Below are positions 8,104 through 17,709 of a stretch of 64,000 nucleotides of DNA, in pieces. Numbering within the stretch: position 1 is the stretch's first letter; each line of letters starts with the position of its first letter. The translations under genes and the position numbers were made by a program. The notes under the pieces were generated by a model, which was not told the origin of the DNA, searched no databases, and was given only the letters and a program-made list of their open reading frames with translations. Source of the DNA: CAZKBP01 sp964551015 (GTDB taxonomy: Bacteria > Bacteroidota > Bacteroidia > Cytophagales > Microscillaceae); NCBI GenBank assembly GCA_964551015.1, contig CAZKBP010000028.1:14967-78966 (forward strand). The letters run 5' to 3'.

Positions 8104-9057
8104 TTACAAGGGGCGGACCTGTTGGTACATAAATCCGATACTTTCTAATGTATTTCTGGTTTGTTCCCGCGCATTTTCGTCTAATTTCCTCTCTAAATCT
8201 TTGTATACTCTGCTAAAATTTCCCTTGTATGCATTTTTAGTAGCGTAGAGAGCTTGTGATTTTTTTATCTGAAAAGTATGTCTTTTGTTGTTCTCCTTGT
8301 ATTTCAAGGTGGCAGGAATATTTTCAGCCTGGGCGAGTTGGTAATTTTTCTTGCTGAAGCTCATTTTTATTTGATGAACCAACTTGACTTTGAGCTTGAT
8401 TTTATTGCCTTTGGGTTTGTAGCGGGTTCTCTGTCTGATGAGTAGATAGCTCTCCAGATTGAGATAGCTTTCGTCTATCAAAACCGCATTAAATTCCAAG
8501 CAATTAAAGATGTACCAATTTTCGTTGCTTCTGGTTTCACGGTGAGGAAGCTCAATGTAACTTTTTTGCTTGGCGATCTGACCCAAATCAGCCTTCAAAT
8601 CAATAACTTGCTCGGGAAGCATATCTTCTTGCAAGGCGGCCAGAATAGGCACCATTATTTTGTAAACGCGATCGGGAATGCTTGAAGAACGGAGTTCGTT
8701 GGCAAAACTATCCCGAAACAAAAACCACACTCCAATAGGAAGCACCAGCAGCAGCACCGTGAAGTAAGCCGGCATGGTCAGGAAGAAGCCCGAGGCAAAA
8801 AATAAAATGAAGAGAAGAACCACGTAAACGATCGTGCCCACGATCAAGTTGTTGGTATAATCTGGTTTGTTATGCAGATACTGATCAACTGCTTTTTTGT
8901 ATTCAAGTAGCTGGGAGAGGATTTTTTTCCACTCCGCCGAGGTGTATTCGCCAGCTAATTGCTTTGAGGTCAATAAGTTAGGTAATTGACTTTGCAGTTG
9001 TTTTTGATTGGCTAAGATTTGCTGTTTGAGGTCGGCTTTTTGGGGTGCTTGCTTCAT
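8104..9057 (-). CDS. Membrane protein, shorter paralogue of the 6869-7981 gene
   Basis: A 317-residue protein of unknown function. It has a Gln/Lys-rich helical N-terminus, two adjacent TM helices (about residues 77-122), the motif RVYKIMVPILAALQEDM, and a basic C-terminal beta domain (NWYIFNCLEFNAVLIDESYL, TRYKPKGNKIKLKVK). This matches the architecture of the next gene downstream at 6869-7981, except that the second TM pair is missing. It heads the minus-strand run and is separated from the next gene by 122 bp. No catalytic motif is evident. Confidence 0.7.
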   Translation of the reverse strand: MKQAPQKADLKQQILANQKQLQSQLPNLLTSKQLAGEYTSAEWKKILSQLLEYKKAVDQYLHNKPDYTNNLIVGTIVYVVLLFILFFASGFFLTMPAYFTVLLLVLPIGVWFLFRDSFANELRSSSIPDRVYKIMVPILAALQEDMLPEQVIDLKADLGQIAKQKSYIELPHRETRSNENWYIFNCLEFNAVLIDESYLNLESYLLIRQRTRYKPKGNKIKLKVKLVHQIKMSFSKKNYQLAQAENIPATLKYKENNKRHTFQIKKSQALYATKNAYKGNFSRVYKDLERKLDENAREQTRNTLESIGFMYQQVRPL

Positions 9058-9129
9058 AGATCATTTGGTTTTGCTAATCTTGACCAAATTTAATGAGAAA
9101 ATTACGGAGCTCTTGGCGATTTGCCAGAT

Positions 9130-10308
9130 TTAAGCAATCGCAATCTTCTCATAGAAAGCTTTTAATTCCTGTTCCTTTTGTGTCCAGAGGAACTGCTCTC
9201 TAATATGATTTTGTGCTTTCGCGCCCATTTCTCGAGCAAATTCAGGATACTCTACATACAAACGAATCGCACGCGCTAACTCGGCGGGGCGATCACTCCG
9301 CACCAATTTGCCCAAACTTGGCTCCGAGATAATTTCTCTAACCGCGGGCATATCCGAGGCAACCACAGGCGTAGCCAAGGCCATAGATTCCAAAATTTTT
9401 AGGGGGCAACAGCCTTGTTCTAAATTTCGACTACATTCTCTCAGCGGAGCAATAGACAAGAGCGCATATTTGACCCAAGCGTACAACTCCCGCTTAGACA
9501 ACTGGTGTTCCCAGATGATTTTATCTTGAATGGCTAATTTTTCGGCTAGGCGTCGGAAGGGGCGAGCCGATTTCTCCCGATTGGAGGCACAAATCACGAG
9601 CTTTAATTCTCCAAAATCTGCAAGATAAGGAATGGCTCGCAGCAAGTTGTCTAAGCCCTGCCAAGGCTGCAAAGCTCCAAAGTAGACGAGGTAGGGGGTG
9701 CGGAGCAAAGGAATCGCGATCTCTTCTTCGGCTACGATTTCGGCGCCATTGTGAATAGTCGTAATTTTTGGTGGGGAAATGCCTTGCTGGATCAGATATT
9801 GGCGAATCGTTTCGGAAGGCGTGATCAGGTAATCACTCGTCTGGAGGCATTTTTTTTCTAGGGCTTGAATTTTTTGCAAGGTGCTGGGCGCAATTTGCGG
9901 ATAGCGATAAGGCAGCTCGATCGAGGGCAAGCCATTGACTTCATAAATCGTAGTGATTTTTTGTCGACTGGCCTGTTCTAAAATAGGTAAACCCGACCAA
10001 GGATCACGAAAATGCGCGATGCTCAGCTGATTTTGGTTTTTGAGTTGCTCGAAAAGAAAATTCCCATAAGCTTGTGTTCTTTTCAGGAAATTGGGCAAAT
10101 TGCTGGGGAAACGCGTAATTTCCACCAAAGGATGCTCTTCTAGCTGGTAGCTAGGCAGTTTGGGAGAGCCCAGCACGGAAAGCCACCCTCCCTGCTGATG
10201 CTCAAAAAGGGTACGGGCAAAATGATAAATATGGGTAGAAGCTCCCTTGGCGGTCGGATACACATCAAAGGCAGCATAGAGGGCGGTGTGCTGATGGTAT
10301 AAGTGCAT
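9130..10308 (-). CDS. Glycosyltransferase family 4 protein
   Basis: A 392-residue GT4 (GT-B fold) retaining glycosyltransferase. The N-terminal acceptor domain carries the substrate loop near YPTAKGASTHIYHFA. The C-terminal donor domain starts at TPYLVYFGALQPWQGLDNLL. It contains the EX7E-type segment LKILESMALATPVVASD (around residue 300), where the glutamates contact the nucleotide sugar. It has no TM segments, so it is cytosolic or membrane-peripheral. No other polysaccharide genes are adjacent, so the sugar and acceptor are unknown. It starts divergently from the DUF423 gene. Confidence 0.9.
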   Translation of the reverse strand: MHLYHQHTALYAAFDVYPTAKGASTHIYHFARTLFEHQQGGWLSVLGSPKLPSYQLEEHPLVEITRFPSNLPNFLKRTQAYGNFLFEQLKNQNQLSIAHFRDPWSGLPILEQASRQKITTIYEVNGLPSIELPYRYPQIAPSTLQKIQALEKKCLQTSDYLITPSETIRQYLIQQGISPPKITTIHNGAEIVAEEEIAIPLLRTPYLVYFGALQPWQGLDNLLRAIPYLADFGELKLVICASNREKSARPFRRLAEKLAIQDKIIWEHQLSKRELYAWVKYALLSIAPLRECSRNLEQGCCPLKILESMALATPVVASDMPAVREIISEPSLGKLVRSDRPAELARAIRLYVEYPEFAREMGAKAQNHIREQFLWTQKEQELKAFYEKIAIA

Positions 10309-10413
10309 AAATCTAATTTAAGCTTGGATCGCAAAGCCCTTGGCTTTCGCCATTTAGGGGCTATTTTTGGGTGAAATAGCGAATCTACAATATCTCTAGA
10401 TAAGAAAATCAAT

Positions 10414-10791
10414 ATGGCAAAAACTTTTTTATTAATTGGAGCTGTGGCAGGCGCTTTGTCTGTAGCAATTGGGGCTTTTGGGGCGCACGCGCTCAAAGCT
10501 ACCTTGGAGGCCAATCAGCGGGTAGATACTTTTGAATTAGCCTCTCGATATCAGTTTTATCATTCATTGGCCATTTTAGCGGTAGGAATCGTCATGCTAC
10601 GGGTACAGCACGGAATGCTCGCCTACGCGGGTTATTCTTTTGTAGTAGGGATACTGATTTTTTCTGGTTCACTCTATATTTTATCCCTTACGGGAAAAGG
10701 CTGGTTAGGAGCCATTACGCCCTTGGGTGGCGTGGCCTTGATCTTGGGCTGGGCCTTTTTGCTCTGGGGCGTTTATCAAGCAGAAATTTAA
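10414..10791 (+). CDS. DUF423 family membrane protein (YgdD-like)
   Basis: A 125-residue inner-membrane protein of the DUF423/YgdD family. The family signature is clear: GALSVAIGAFGAHALK near residues 13-28 followed by YQFYHSLAILAVG. Four TM helices fill nearly the whole length, and the GKGWLGAITPLGGVALILGW ending is typical. The function of the family is not established. Length is normal. It is followed 95 bp later by a DinB-type gene on the same strand. Confidence 0.92.
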   Translation: MAKTFLLIGAVAGALSVAIGAFGAHALKATLEANQRVDTFELASRYQFYHSLAILAVGIVMLRVQHGMLAYAGYSFVVGILIFSGSLYILSLTGKGWLGAITPLGGVALILGWAFLLWGVYQAEI

Positions 10792-10886
10792 TCATCAAGC
10801 TCTCGGCATTTAGTAATCAGCTTTTATCCAAAGTAAAGTGGTATCCCTCAACAAGAAATTTAAATCACTAAAAACTCAAATAAATC

Positions 10887-11459
10887 ATGAACACCGACCC
10901 CTCACATCCTCACCTCTCGCGCATTCATCAAGAAATAGAAAGCGTGATTCAAGACGTGGAGCAAAATCTATCCGGATTGAACCGAGCGCAATTTAATTGG
11001 AAGCCCGCCCCCAAAAGTTGGAGCATTGCCGAATGTATGAAGCATCTGCTCATTGTATATGGCAAGTACCGCCCCCAACTGGTCAAAAAAGTGGCGGGAA
11101 TCCCCTCTCAAGAAATTATGGCTCCTTATCAATCTAGCTTCTTTGGCCGCGTGATGATGGGCTTTGTCAATCCTGATAAATTCAAGAAAACGCCTGCCCC
11201 AGGGATGCTCAGGCCCAAAGGCTCCTCTGATTATGACCTAAGCGTAAGAACCGAATATCTGTCTTACCTAAATGAAGTGAATAGTTTTGTGGAAAAAGCG
11301 GACGGCCTCAACTTGAACAAAATCAAGATCAACTCTTCTGTCGGCAGTATTATCCGCTTTAATTTGGGAGATTATTTTGAAATAGAATCCATGCACAACC
11401 GCCGTCACGTGGCACAAATGAAGCGCGTCAAAGCACAGGACGGTTTTCCGAAGGCTTAG
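10887..11459 (+). CDS. DinB-superfamily protein
   Basis: A 190-residue DinB/DinB_2-type four-helix-bundle protein. The metal-binding histidines typical of the fold are present: H53 in ECMKHLLIVYGKY and H170/H174 in SMHNRRHVAQM. Related proteins are thiol-dependent hydrolases or transferases, often using bacillithiol or mycothiol; which thiol this organism uses is not visible here. Its last 32 bp overlap the 3' end of the convergent peroxiredoxin-like gene. A second, distantly related DinB-type gene occurs at 48404. Confidence 0.85.
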   Translation: MNTDPSHPHLSRIHQEIESVIQDVEQNLSGLNRAQFNWKPAPKSWSIAECMKHLLIVYGKYRPQLVKKVAGIPSQEIMAPYQSSFFGRVMMGFVNPDKFKKTPAPGMLRPKGSSDYDLSVRTEYLSYLNEVNSFVEKADGLNLNKIKINSSVGSIIRFNLGDYFEIESMHNRRHVAQMKRVKAQDGFPKA

Positions 11460-12006
11460 GCTGAGCAAACTCCCGAATCCGTTCCATGGGAATATGATCG
11501 GCAACGGAATTTCCGTAGTAAGCCTCTTGAATCACGAAGTTTTCGTCAATCAAGAAATCGGCGGGAATGATCTTAGAGTTTTTTTCTTCTTTTTTTAGAT
11601 GACTTATATCAATATTGGCTTCACGGGCGGGTTTGGCCAGTGTGTAGAATTTTTTATGAAAAATAGAACCTGCCGTCTTGAGAGCAGAAATCTCTACGCC
11701 GTATGCAGCGTAAATCTTTTTCTCCGGGTCACTGATGACGGGAATGGGCGAAAGACCAGCGTGAAAGCTACTCTTGAGAATAATTCTGGTAGGCGACTCA
11801 AAAAGTGCCACGATCTGTAATTGCTCTTCCCACTCGGGTTGCAATTTGCTCAGTTGGTATACTCTCAGGTTACAGAAAGGACAAATTACATTTCTAAAGA
11901 AAGAGAGCAGAATTTTTTTACCTCGCAGGTCTTCCAGGCGAACAAGATTACCATAGATATCTTCCATCTCGAAAGACTTGGCAAGTGAACCTTTTTGTAG
12001 CTTCAT
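11428..12006 (-). CDS. Peroxiredoxin-like (redoxin / AhpC-TSA) protein
   Basis: A 192-residue thioredoxin-fold protein of the peroxiredoxin-like family. The N-terminal layout (LVRLEDLRGKKILLSFFRN) is that of AhpC/TSA domains, and the active site is C42-PF-C45. This CxxC differs from the usual PxxxT-C peroxiredoxin site and fits the peroxiredoxin-like/selenoprotein-related branch. It probably reduces peroxides or disulfides in the cytosol, as no signal peptide is seen. Its 3' end overlaps the convergent DinB gene by 32 bp. Confidence 0.82.
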   Translation of the reverse strand: MKLQKGSLAKSFEMEDIYGNLVRLEDLRGKKILLSFFRNVICPFCNLRVYQLSKLQPEWEEQLQIVALFESPTRIILKSSFHAGLSPIPVISDPEKKIYAAYGVEISALKTAGSIFHKKFYTLAKPAREANIDISHLKKEEKNSKIIPADFLIDENFVIQEAYYGNSVADHIPMERIREFAQPKPSENRPVL

Positions 12007-12276
12007 CTTGATAATAGTTACTTGATAGAAATATGGATTTTAAACGGCTTGAGAGGATTTTTTAGTAGTATTTGCTTCTCCAACAAAGAGAATTTTTGAT
12101 AAGTTGCCTATCGAGAAAACTTAAGGAATCTTTAACATTTTAACAAAAGCTGCCCCGAGACCGACAGGCAGGAAGGGTATTTGATTTTAAGGAGACTGAT
12201 CTTTTATGGTCATTTGCACATAAGTCCAAGGCCTAGTATTGAGATAAGCTTAAAATGTATTTGGTCTTGAAATCAT

Positions 12277-13494
12277 TTATACTTTCATCTCAGATAAGAC
12301 TTCTTGATAGAGATTCACCAGATCTTGAGCAACCACTTTTTTAGAAAAATGCTTCAAGAAATCATTTCTGATAATATTAGGATCATAATCAGCATAATTT
12401 TCTACAGTAAACAGTATTTTTTGGGCTAGATCATGATAATCTCCGATATCAACCAAAGAACCATTGTTTTCATTAACGATACATTCAGGACCACCACATT
12501 TTGTAGCAATAATGGGTTTTCCACAGGCAATAGCTTCTATAAATACAACGCCAAGCGTTTCGTGTTGACTTGCTAAAACAAAAGCATCACAGGCTTGAAA
12601 TTCTTGCAAACTTTCTGTCCTATCCAATGCGCCAAGCCAAGTAACATATTCTGCTATTGCTAAACTTTGAGCCAATGCTTTGTATTTTTTTAATTGACTT
12701 CCATCACCTCCAATTCTAAATCTAATTCCTGTATTTTCTTTTATAACCAAAGGAATTGCTTTCAATAAAGTGGGTATATCTTTTTGAGCTTCCATACGAC
12801 CCAAGGTAAAAAAGGTGAAATATTTATTAGGTTTCAAATCTGGCTTAGGCTTAAAAAAATCTTCGTTAGTAAGATTGGGTAAAAACCTTAAATGGGGAAT
12901 GCCCAAGGCTTCCATTCTACGCTTCAAATCAGGGCTTATGGCAATATTTCTATGAGCATTTTGATAAGCTAAATTGTAAGACTTTTTTAAGGTTTTTTTA
13001 GAATTAAGAATTTTAGGGAAAGGAAAAGGACTCATTTGTTCGGTGATAACATAAGGAACATGATAAATTTTAGAAAGTTCATAAGCAATCAAACCTGCTC
13101 GGTGACAGACCTGAGCGTGTATCATGTCCACGTTCCCAAATTCACTTCGGAAATAATCAAAATTTCTTTGGTTAGCTTTGACGATATTCTTGAAATTACC
13201 ACCCAAAAGTTTGTCTGACCAAATAAGTGTTGGAGAATAAATTTCTATTAGATTTTTTCTTAAAGCAATAGTTTTAAACCCTTCTTTCTTTTGAAACTCT
13301 TGAATTTTTTTGAGATTTCTGAAATGGTCTTTGACCCAAAGCAAAGAACTTTCTTCATTCTGCCCCCAGAGACTTACAGCAAGGTTGAGATGAGCATGAA
13401 GCTCCGTCAAGGCTTCTACTTGTTCTCTAATGAAAATGCCTTTGATGGGAAAGTCATCGCTAGGGTACCAAGATGGTACTAAAAAAATATTCAT
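12277..13494 (-). CDS. Glycosyltransferase family 4 protein (AT-rich gene)
   Basis: A 405-residue GT4 glycosyltransferase. The N-terminus (FLVPSWYPSDDFPIKGIFIREQV) is the usual GT4 acceptor-side start. The donor domain begins near YFTFFTLGRMEAQKDIPTLL and has the nucleotide-sugar segment ASQHETLGVVFIEAIACGKP with both glutamates of the EX7E motif. The gene is visibly richer in A/T than its neighbours and is flanked by about 270 and 300 bp of AT-rich non-coding DNA, which suggests it was acquired. The sugar and acceptor are unknown. It is related in fold but not close in sequence to the GT4 at 9130. Confidence 0.9.
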   Translation of the reverse strand: MNIFLVPSWYPSDDFPIKGIFIREQVEALTELHAHLNLAVSLWGQNEESSLLWVKDHFRNLKKIQEFQKKEGFKTIALRKNLIEIYSPTLIWSDKLLGGNFKNIVKANQRNFDYFRSEFGNVDMIHAQVCHRAGLIAYELSKIYHVPYVITEQMSPFPFPKILNSKKTLKKSYNLAYQNAHRNIAISPDLKRRMEALGIPHLRFLPNLTNEDFFKPKPDLKPNKYFTFFTLGRMEAQKDIPTLLKAIPLVIKENTGIRFRIGGDGSQLKKYKALAQSLAIAEYVTWLGALDRTESLQEFQACDAFVLASQHETLGVVFIEAIACGKPIIATKCGGPECIVNENNGSLVDIGDYHDLAQKILFTVENYADYDPNIIRNDFLKHFSKKVVAQDLVNLYQEVLSEMKV

Positions 13495-13796
13495 TCAAAT
13501 AAGACGAATCTCAAATGAACTAAGTTTCTCTGAATGTTTGAATGAACGCTTAAATACACAGTCTGTCGGGGGATAGGCGAAAAAAAATCATTTCAAAGCT
13601 CGCCGACGAATGTGGGGCGAGAAATTCGTCTGCCAAGACGCATTTATGAAGTCACCAGACAAATCAAATCCACAAAAAGGAAAAGCCTGAGGCTTACTCG
13701 GAGCAAGTGCTGAGAGAGCAATCCCTGTTTTGTTTTTAGCGAGGCTTCACGAAAATGTGTATCTTAGCTCAAAATCAAACCTAGAGATCAAGCTCT
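13495..13796. other. 302-bp divergent intergenic region
   Basis: This lies between the leftward GT4 gene and the rightward CHAT gene and should contain both promoters. I see no open gene, tRNA or strong hairpin. A TATCTTAG sequence about 40 bp before the CHAT start only weakly resembles the TAnnTTTG element. Confidence 0.4.
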
Positions 13797-16700
13797 ATGC
13801 ACAATTTCTATCAACTGCTTCGCTGGGGAACACTCTGCTGCTCTTTTATCTTCCTGTTTGTCTTCGCGTCCATTGCTCAAAGCAAAAAATATCCAGAACC
13901 CGAATCCAAGAAACTTTGGATGATCGAGTACAATGAAGCTTGCTACGAGGTGGCAGATAGTAGTCAGGCTGAGTTTTATCGCTTGCTCAAGACCAAGGAT
14001 GGAAAGTTTTGGGGTTCGGTCAGAGATTATTATCCCAATGGGCAATTGCGTTTGGAGGCAGATTCGCTGGTGGCGATGCAACCCGAAAAGTACGAAGGCC
14101 AAGTGATTCGCTATCGCCCCGACGGGAGCAAAGAGCAAGTACAAGTCTTTGAAAAAGGAAAATTAAAGGACGAAACTTTTTACGATACCCAAGGAGAACC
14201 CACGCGTGAAAGCTGGAAGCAACTCTTCAAGCAGGCCACGGTCTGGTATCGACGTGGTGATGTGGCCAAAACCCGTGCTTTTTTCGAGCAAGCCAAGCTC
14301 AAGGCAGAGCAGGTATTCGGGAAAGACCACCGCAACTATGCCGCTTCTCTGAATGCACTCGCTACGATCACCTCCGACGAAACCAAAGATGTGGATACCG
14401 TTACCTCTCTTTTCGAGGAAGCACGGGCCGCCCTACGCCGAAGCTTGGGAGAAGCCCATCCTGCCTACGGGGGCACGCTCTACAATTTGGCCTATTTCTA
14501 CGACCGCCAAGGCCTTTATCCCAAAGCCATGCCTCTGTACGAGCAGGCTGCTTCCATCCTCGAGCCTGTCTTGGGAGCTGGGCATCCCCGTGTTGCCAGT
14601 ATCTTGAATAACCTGGCGGGTCTTTATACAGAGGCGGGAAGATACGAAGAAGCCGAGCCACTTTATCAACGTGCTCTGGAGATCAAGGCCAGAACCTACG
14701 GTAAGAAACACGAAAGCTACGCCAATACCGTGAGCAGCATGGCTTTTCTCTACGCCAAGCGAGGAGATTATAAGCTGGCCGAGTCCTTCTTCCAAGAAGC
14801 ACTGGACATCCGGGAGGCTTTTTATAATAAAAAACACCCTCGCTATCTGCGCTCCTTGAATAATTTGGCTAGTTTCTATCGGAACCAAAGCAAATATGCT
14901 CAGGCCGAACCGCTCTATCAGGAAGCCATCAAAGCTCTGAAAGTTGACCCGGGGGAAAATTCTATTGATTATGCCAATGCCCTCGAGGATTTGGGGCTGC
15001 TCTATTATCTCATGGGCAAATACTCGCTCGCTGAACCCCTTTTCCAGCAAGCGCTTGGCATTAGCCAGGCAAAACTGGGCAAAGATCATATCGACTATGC
15101 GGCCACGCTCTCTAACTTGGCAAATCTGTACCACAAACAAGGGCTATACGCCGAAGCGGAACCGCTCTATCAAAGGGTGCTAGAGATTACAGAAGCTAAT
15201 CTGGGGCGAGAGCATTTGATCTATAGTGCACGCCTGCATGATTTGGCCAATTTACACAGCGATATTTATAACTTTGAAGAAAGTGAAGCCCTCTACCAAG
15301 CATGTTTGCGGATTCGTGAGCAGGTACTAGACAAAGAGCATCCTGAGTATGCCGCCTCGCTAAATGACCTGGCAAATCTCTACCAAAAACAAGAAAAATA
15401 CCTAAAGGCAGAGCCACTTTACCAACAAGTCTTAGCAATTACCCAGGCTAATTTCGGGAAAAATCACCCCAGATACGCCAATGTATTGAGCAATTTGGCA
15501 GTATTGTACCAAGCTCTCGGACGATACGAGGAAGCCTTATCTCTCCAAGAGGAAGCCCTTCGGCTCAAGCAAACCAGTCTGGGAGAGAATCATCCCGATT
15601 ATGCCAATTCTCTATCCAATCTGGGGGTCATTTACAAATACAAAAACGATTACCAAACCGCTGCCTCTTTCTTCCAGCAAGCCTCTTCTATTTACCAAGC
15701 AACGCTGGGAGAAAACCATCCTGAATATCTCCAGGCCTTGAATAATCTCGCTAGCACGCGCGTGCTCCAAGGTGATTACAAAACGGCTCAGCGCTGGTAT
15801 AGCAAATCCAGCGAGCACCTCATTGAGGCGACGCGGAGAAATTTTGCCGCCTTCTCCGAAAAAGAAAAGAAATCCTTCTCCGAAATGCTCAGGGTCAACC
15901 TACAAGTCTATTATTCCTATGTGCTAAAAGCGCATCAAGAGATTCCTGACCTCAAGGGCTGGCTCTATAACCTGCAGCTAGCTACCAAGGGCTTAGTACT
16001 GCAAGCTATCCAAAAGATGCGTCGCCGTATTTTGGAGAGCAAGGATAGCACCCTGATACAGCAATTCGAGCAATGGCAGGCGCGACGAGAATATTTAGCC
16101 AAAATTTACACGCTCAGCGAGGAGGAGAAAAAACAGCAAGGCATCGACCAAGACCAATTAGAAGCAGAAGCCAATCAACTGGAAAAAGAAATCTCCCTTC
16201 GTTCTGAGTTTTTTGCCAAAGCCAGAGATACGCTTCACTACACCTGGAGGGACATACAAAAAACCTTGAAACCGAGCGAAGCCGCCGTGGAAATGATTCG
16301 GGTTAATTATTACGACGGTAAAGAACTGAGCGATTCGGTACTTTATCTGGCCGTACTGATTAGGGCAGACACCCAGCAAGAACCCGAACTCATTATCTTG
16401 CCCCATGGAAACGATTTGGAAGAGAAGTTTTTATCAAACTACCGTAACCGCACCAAATCTTTACTCAAAGACCGCTACAGCTATGCTCAGTATTGGCAAC
16501 CGATTGTCGAGAAACTGGAAGGCATCCAGAAAATTTATTTTTCGGCGGATGGAGTGTATCATTACCTTAATTTGAATACCCTGAGAAATCCCGAAACCGG
16601 AAAATATCTTCTCGAGAGCGTGGATATTCACTTGCTCACGAGTACTCAGGAGCTGGTTTCGGTGTCCTCTCCCAAGCAAGGCGAAAAGCAGGCTTTGCTG

Positions 16701-17444
16701 TTGGGTCGCCCCTTGTATGATCTTTCCAAGGATAAACATAAAGACGTGAGCCGTGAATACCAAGGAGAGCAAGTGCCGACAAGACAAGCATTTTTGATTG
16801 GCAAAAAAATATCGAGCATGCAACTAGCTGATTTGCCCGGTACAGAAGCCGAGACACGCCAGGTTCATCAGCAATTACAAGAGGCTGGTTGGCAATCAAC
16901 CCTCTATCTCCAAGAAAACGCGCTGGAGGAAGTGGTCAAAAATGCCAATCAACCCGAGATTTTGCATATTGCTACCCACGGTTTCTTTCTTAATCCACTG
17001 GCCGATGCTACTCCCTCGGCTTCACTGAATCCCATGCTTCGCTCAGGGATAGCCCTGTCCGGCATTTCTACCTACTTTCAGGCGGAGAATAAATACGAGA
17101 CCGAAGATGGCCTCTTGACGGCTTACGAGGCAGCAAATCTGGACTTGGACGAGACCCAATTGGTAGTACTGTCTGCCTGTGAAACTGGACAAGGCAAGGT
17201 GCAAGGAGGGGAGGGAGTCTATGGTTTGCAGAGAGGCTTTCAGGTAGCGGGAGCGCAAAATATACTCATGTCACTCTGGGCAGTCTCCGATGAGGCCACT
17301 CAGGTTTTGATGAGTACCTTTTACCAGAAATGGATCGGTGAAAAAATGAGCAAACGCCAAGCTTTCCGTGCGGCTCAGTTGGAAGTAAAGGAAAAGTACG
17401 CAGAGCCTTATTACTGGGGAGCATTCGTGATGGTAGGAGAGTGA
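13797..17444 (+). CDS. Exported TPR-CHAT (caspase-like) protein
   Basis: A 1215-residue protein. A hydrophobic N-terminus ending near FVFASIAQS looks like a Sec signal peptide. Residues about 60-120 resemble MORN_2/YwqK-type repeats (YYPNGQLRLEADSL). Then come about twelve kinesin-light-chain-type TPRs with 42-residue spacing (A.. PLYQ.AL.I....G..HP.YA..L.NLA..Y), roughly residues 145-690. A helical linker leads to a C-terminal CHAT domain. The CHAT catalytic dyad is intact: H1061 in ILHIATHGFF and C1128 in VVLSACETGQG. CHAT domains are separase/caspase-like cysteine proteases; the TPRs probably bind a partner or substrate. Placement outside the cytoplasm is inferred from the signal peptide. 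No substrate gene is adjacent. Confidence 0.92.
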   Translation: MHNFYQLLRWGTLCCSFIFLFVFASIAQSKKYPEPESKKLWMIEYNEACYEVADSSQAEFYRLLKTKDGKFWGSVRDYYPNGQLRLEADSLVAMQPEKYEGQVIRYRPDGSKEQVQVFEKGKLKDETFYDTQGEPTRESWKQLFKQATVWYRRGDVAKTRAFFEQAKLKAEQVFGKDHRNYAASLNALATITSDETKDVDTVTSLFEEARAALRRSLGEAHPAYGGTLYNLAYFYDRQGLYPKAMPLYEQAASILEPVLGAGHPRVASILNNLAGLYTEAGRYEEAEPLYQRALEIKARTYGKKHESYANTVSSMAFLYAKRGDYKLAESFFQEALDIREAFYNKKHPRYLRSLNNLASFYRNQSKYAQAEPLYQEAIKALKVDPGENSIDYANALEDLGLLYYLMGKYSLAEPLFQQALGISQAKLGKDHIDYAATLSNLANLYHKQGLYAEAEPLYQRVLEITEANLGREHLIYSARLHDLANLHSDIYNFEESEALYQACLRIREQVLDKEHPEYAASLNDLANLYQKQEKYLKAEPLYQQVLAITQANFGKNHPRYANVLSNLAVLYQALGRYEEALSLQEEALRLKQTSLGENHPDYANSLSNLGVIYKYKNDYQTAASFFQQASSIYQATLGENHPEYLQALNNLASTRVLQGDYKTAQRWYSKSSEHLIEATRRNFAAFSEKEKKSFSEMLRVNLQVYYSYVLKAHQEIPDLKGWLYNLQLATKGLVLQAIQKMRRRILESKDSTLIQQFEQWQARREYLAKIYTLSEEEKKQQGIDQDQLEAEANQLEKEISLRSEFFAKARDTLHYTWRDIQKTLKPSEAAVEMIRVNYYDGKELSDSVLYLAVLIRADTQQEPELIILPHGNDLEEKFLSNYRNRTKSLLKDRYSYAQYWQPIVEKLEGIQKIYFSADGVYHYLNLNTLRNPETGKYLLESVDIHLLTSTQELVSVSSPKQGEKQALLLGRPLYDLSKDKHKDVSREYQGEQVPTRQAFLIGKKISSMQLADLPGTEAETRQVHQQLQEAGWQSTLYLQENALEEVVKNANQPEILHIATHGFFLNPLADATPSASLNPMLRSGIALSGISTYFQAENKYETEDGLLTAYEAANLDLDETQLVVLSACETGQGKVQGGEGVYGLQRGFQVAGAQNILMSLWAVSDEATQVLMSTFYQKWIGEKMSKRQAFRAAQLEVKEKYAEPYYWGAFVMVGE

Positions 17445-17709
17445 TGGTGGCAGTCAAGATAACCCTTGGTAAGTTTGCCTTTCTTCGTGATGAAATACCT
17501 CGATCTACCATCCTAAAAGGAATTCGTTGCAAGTTCCTGATGCGTAAATTTGTCTAAAAGGTGAATCTTGGTGGCAAGACACTTTTAGGATGAAAAGAAG
17601 TAGGAACATTTCATCAAAATGAGGAGAGCTTTGCACCGATGTACCACTTCTTTTTCAATCCTTGATTTGCATTAATAGATAACATTTATGTAAATGTGAG
17701 CATAGCTAA

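Noticed and set aside
14433..15140. A 235-codon open frame antisense to the TPR-CHAT gene
   Set aside because: Its periodic sequence mirrors the TPR codons on the other strand; no independent family or start signal.
14239..15870. Tandem DNA repeat in the CHAT gene
   Set aside because: The 126-bp periodicity is the 42-residue TPR unit at the protein level; copies differ too much at DNA level to be a recent tandem repeat.
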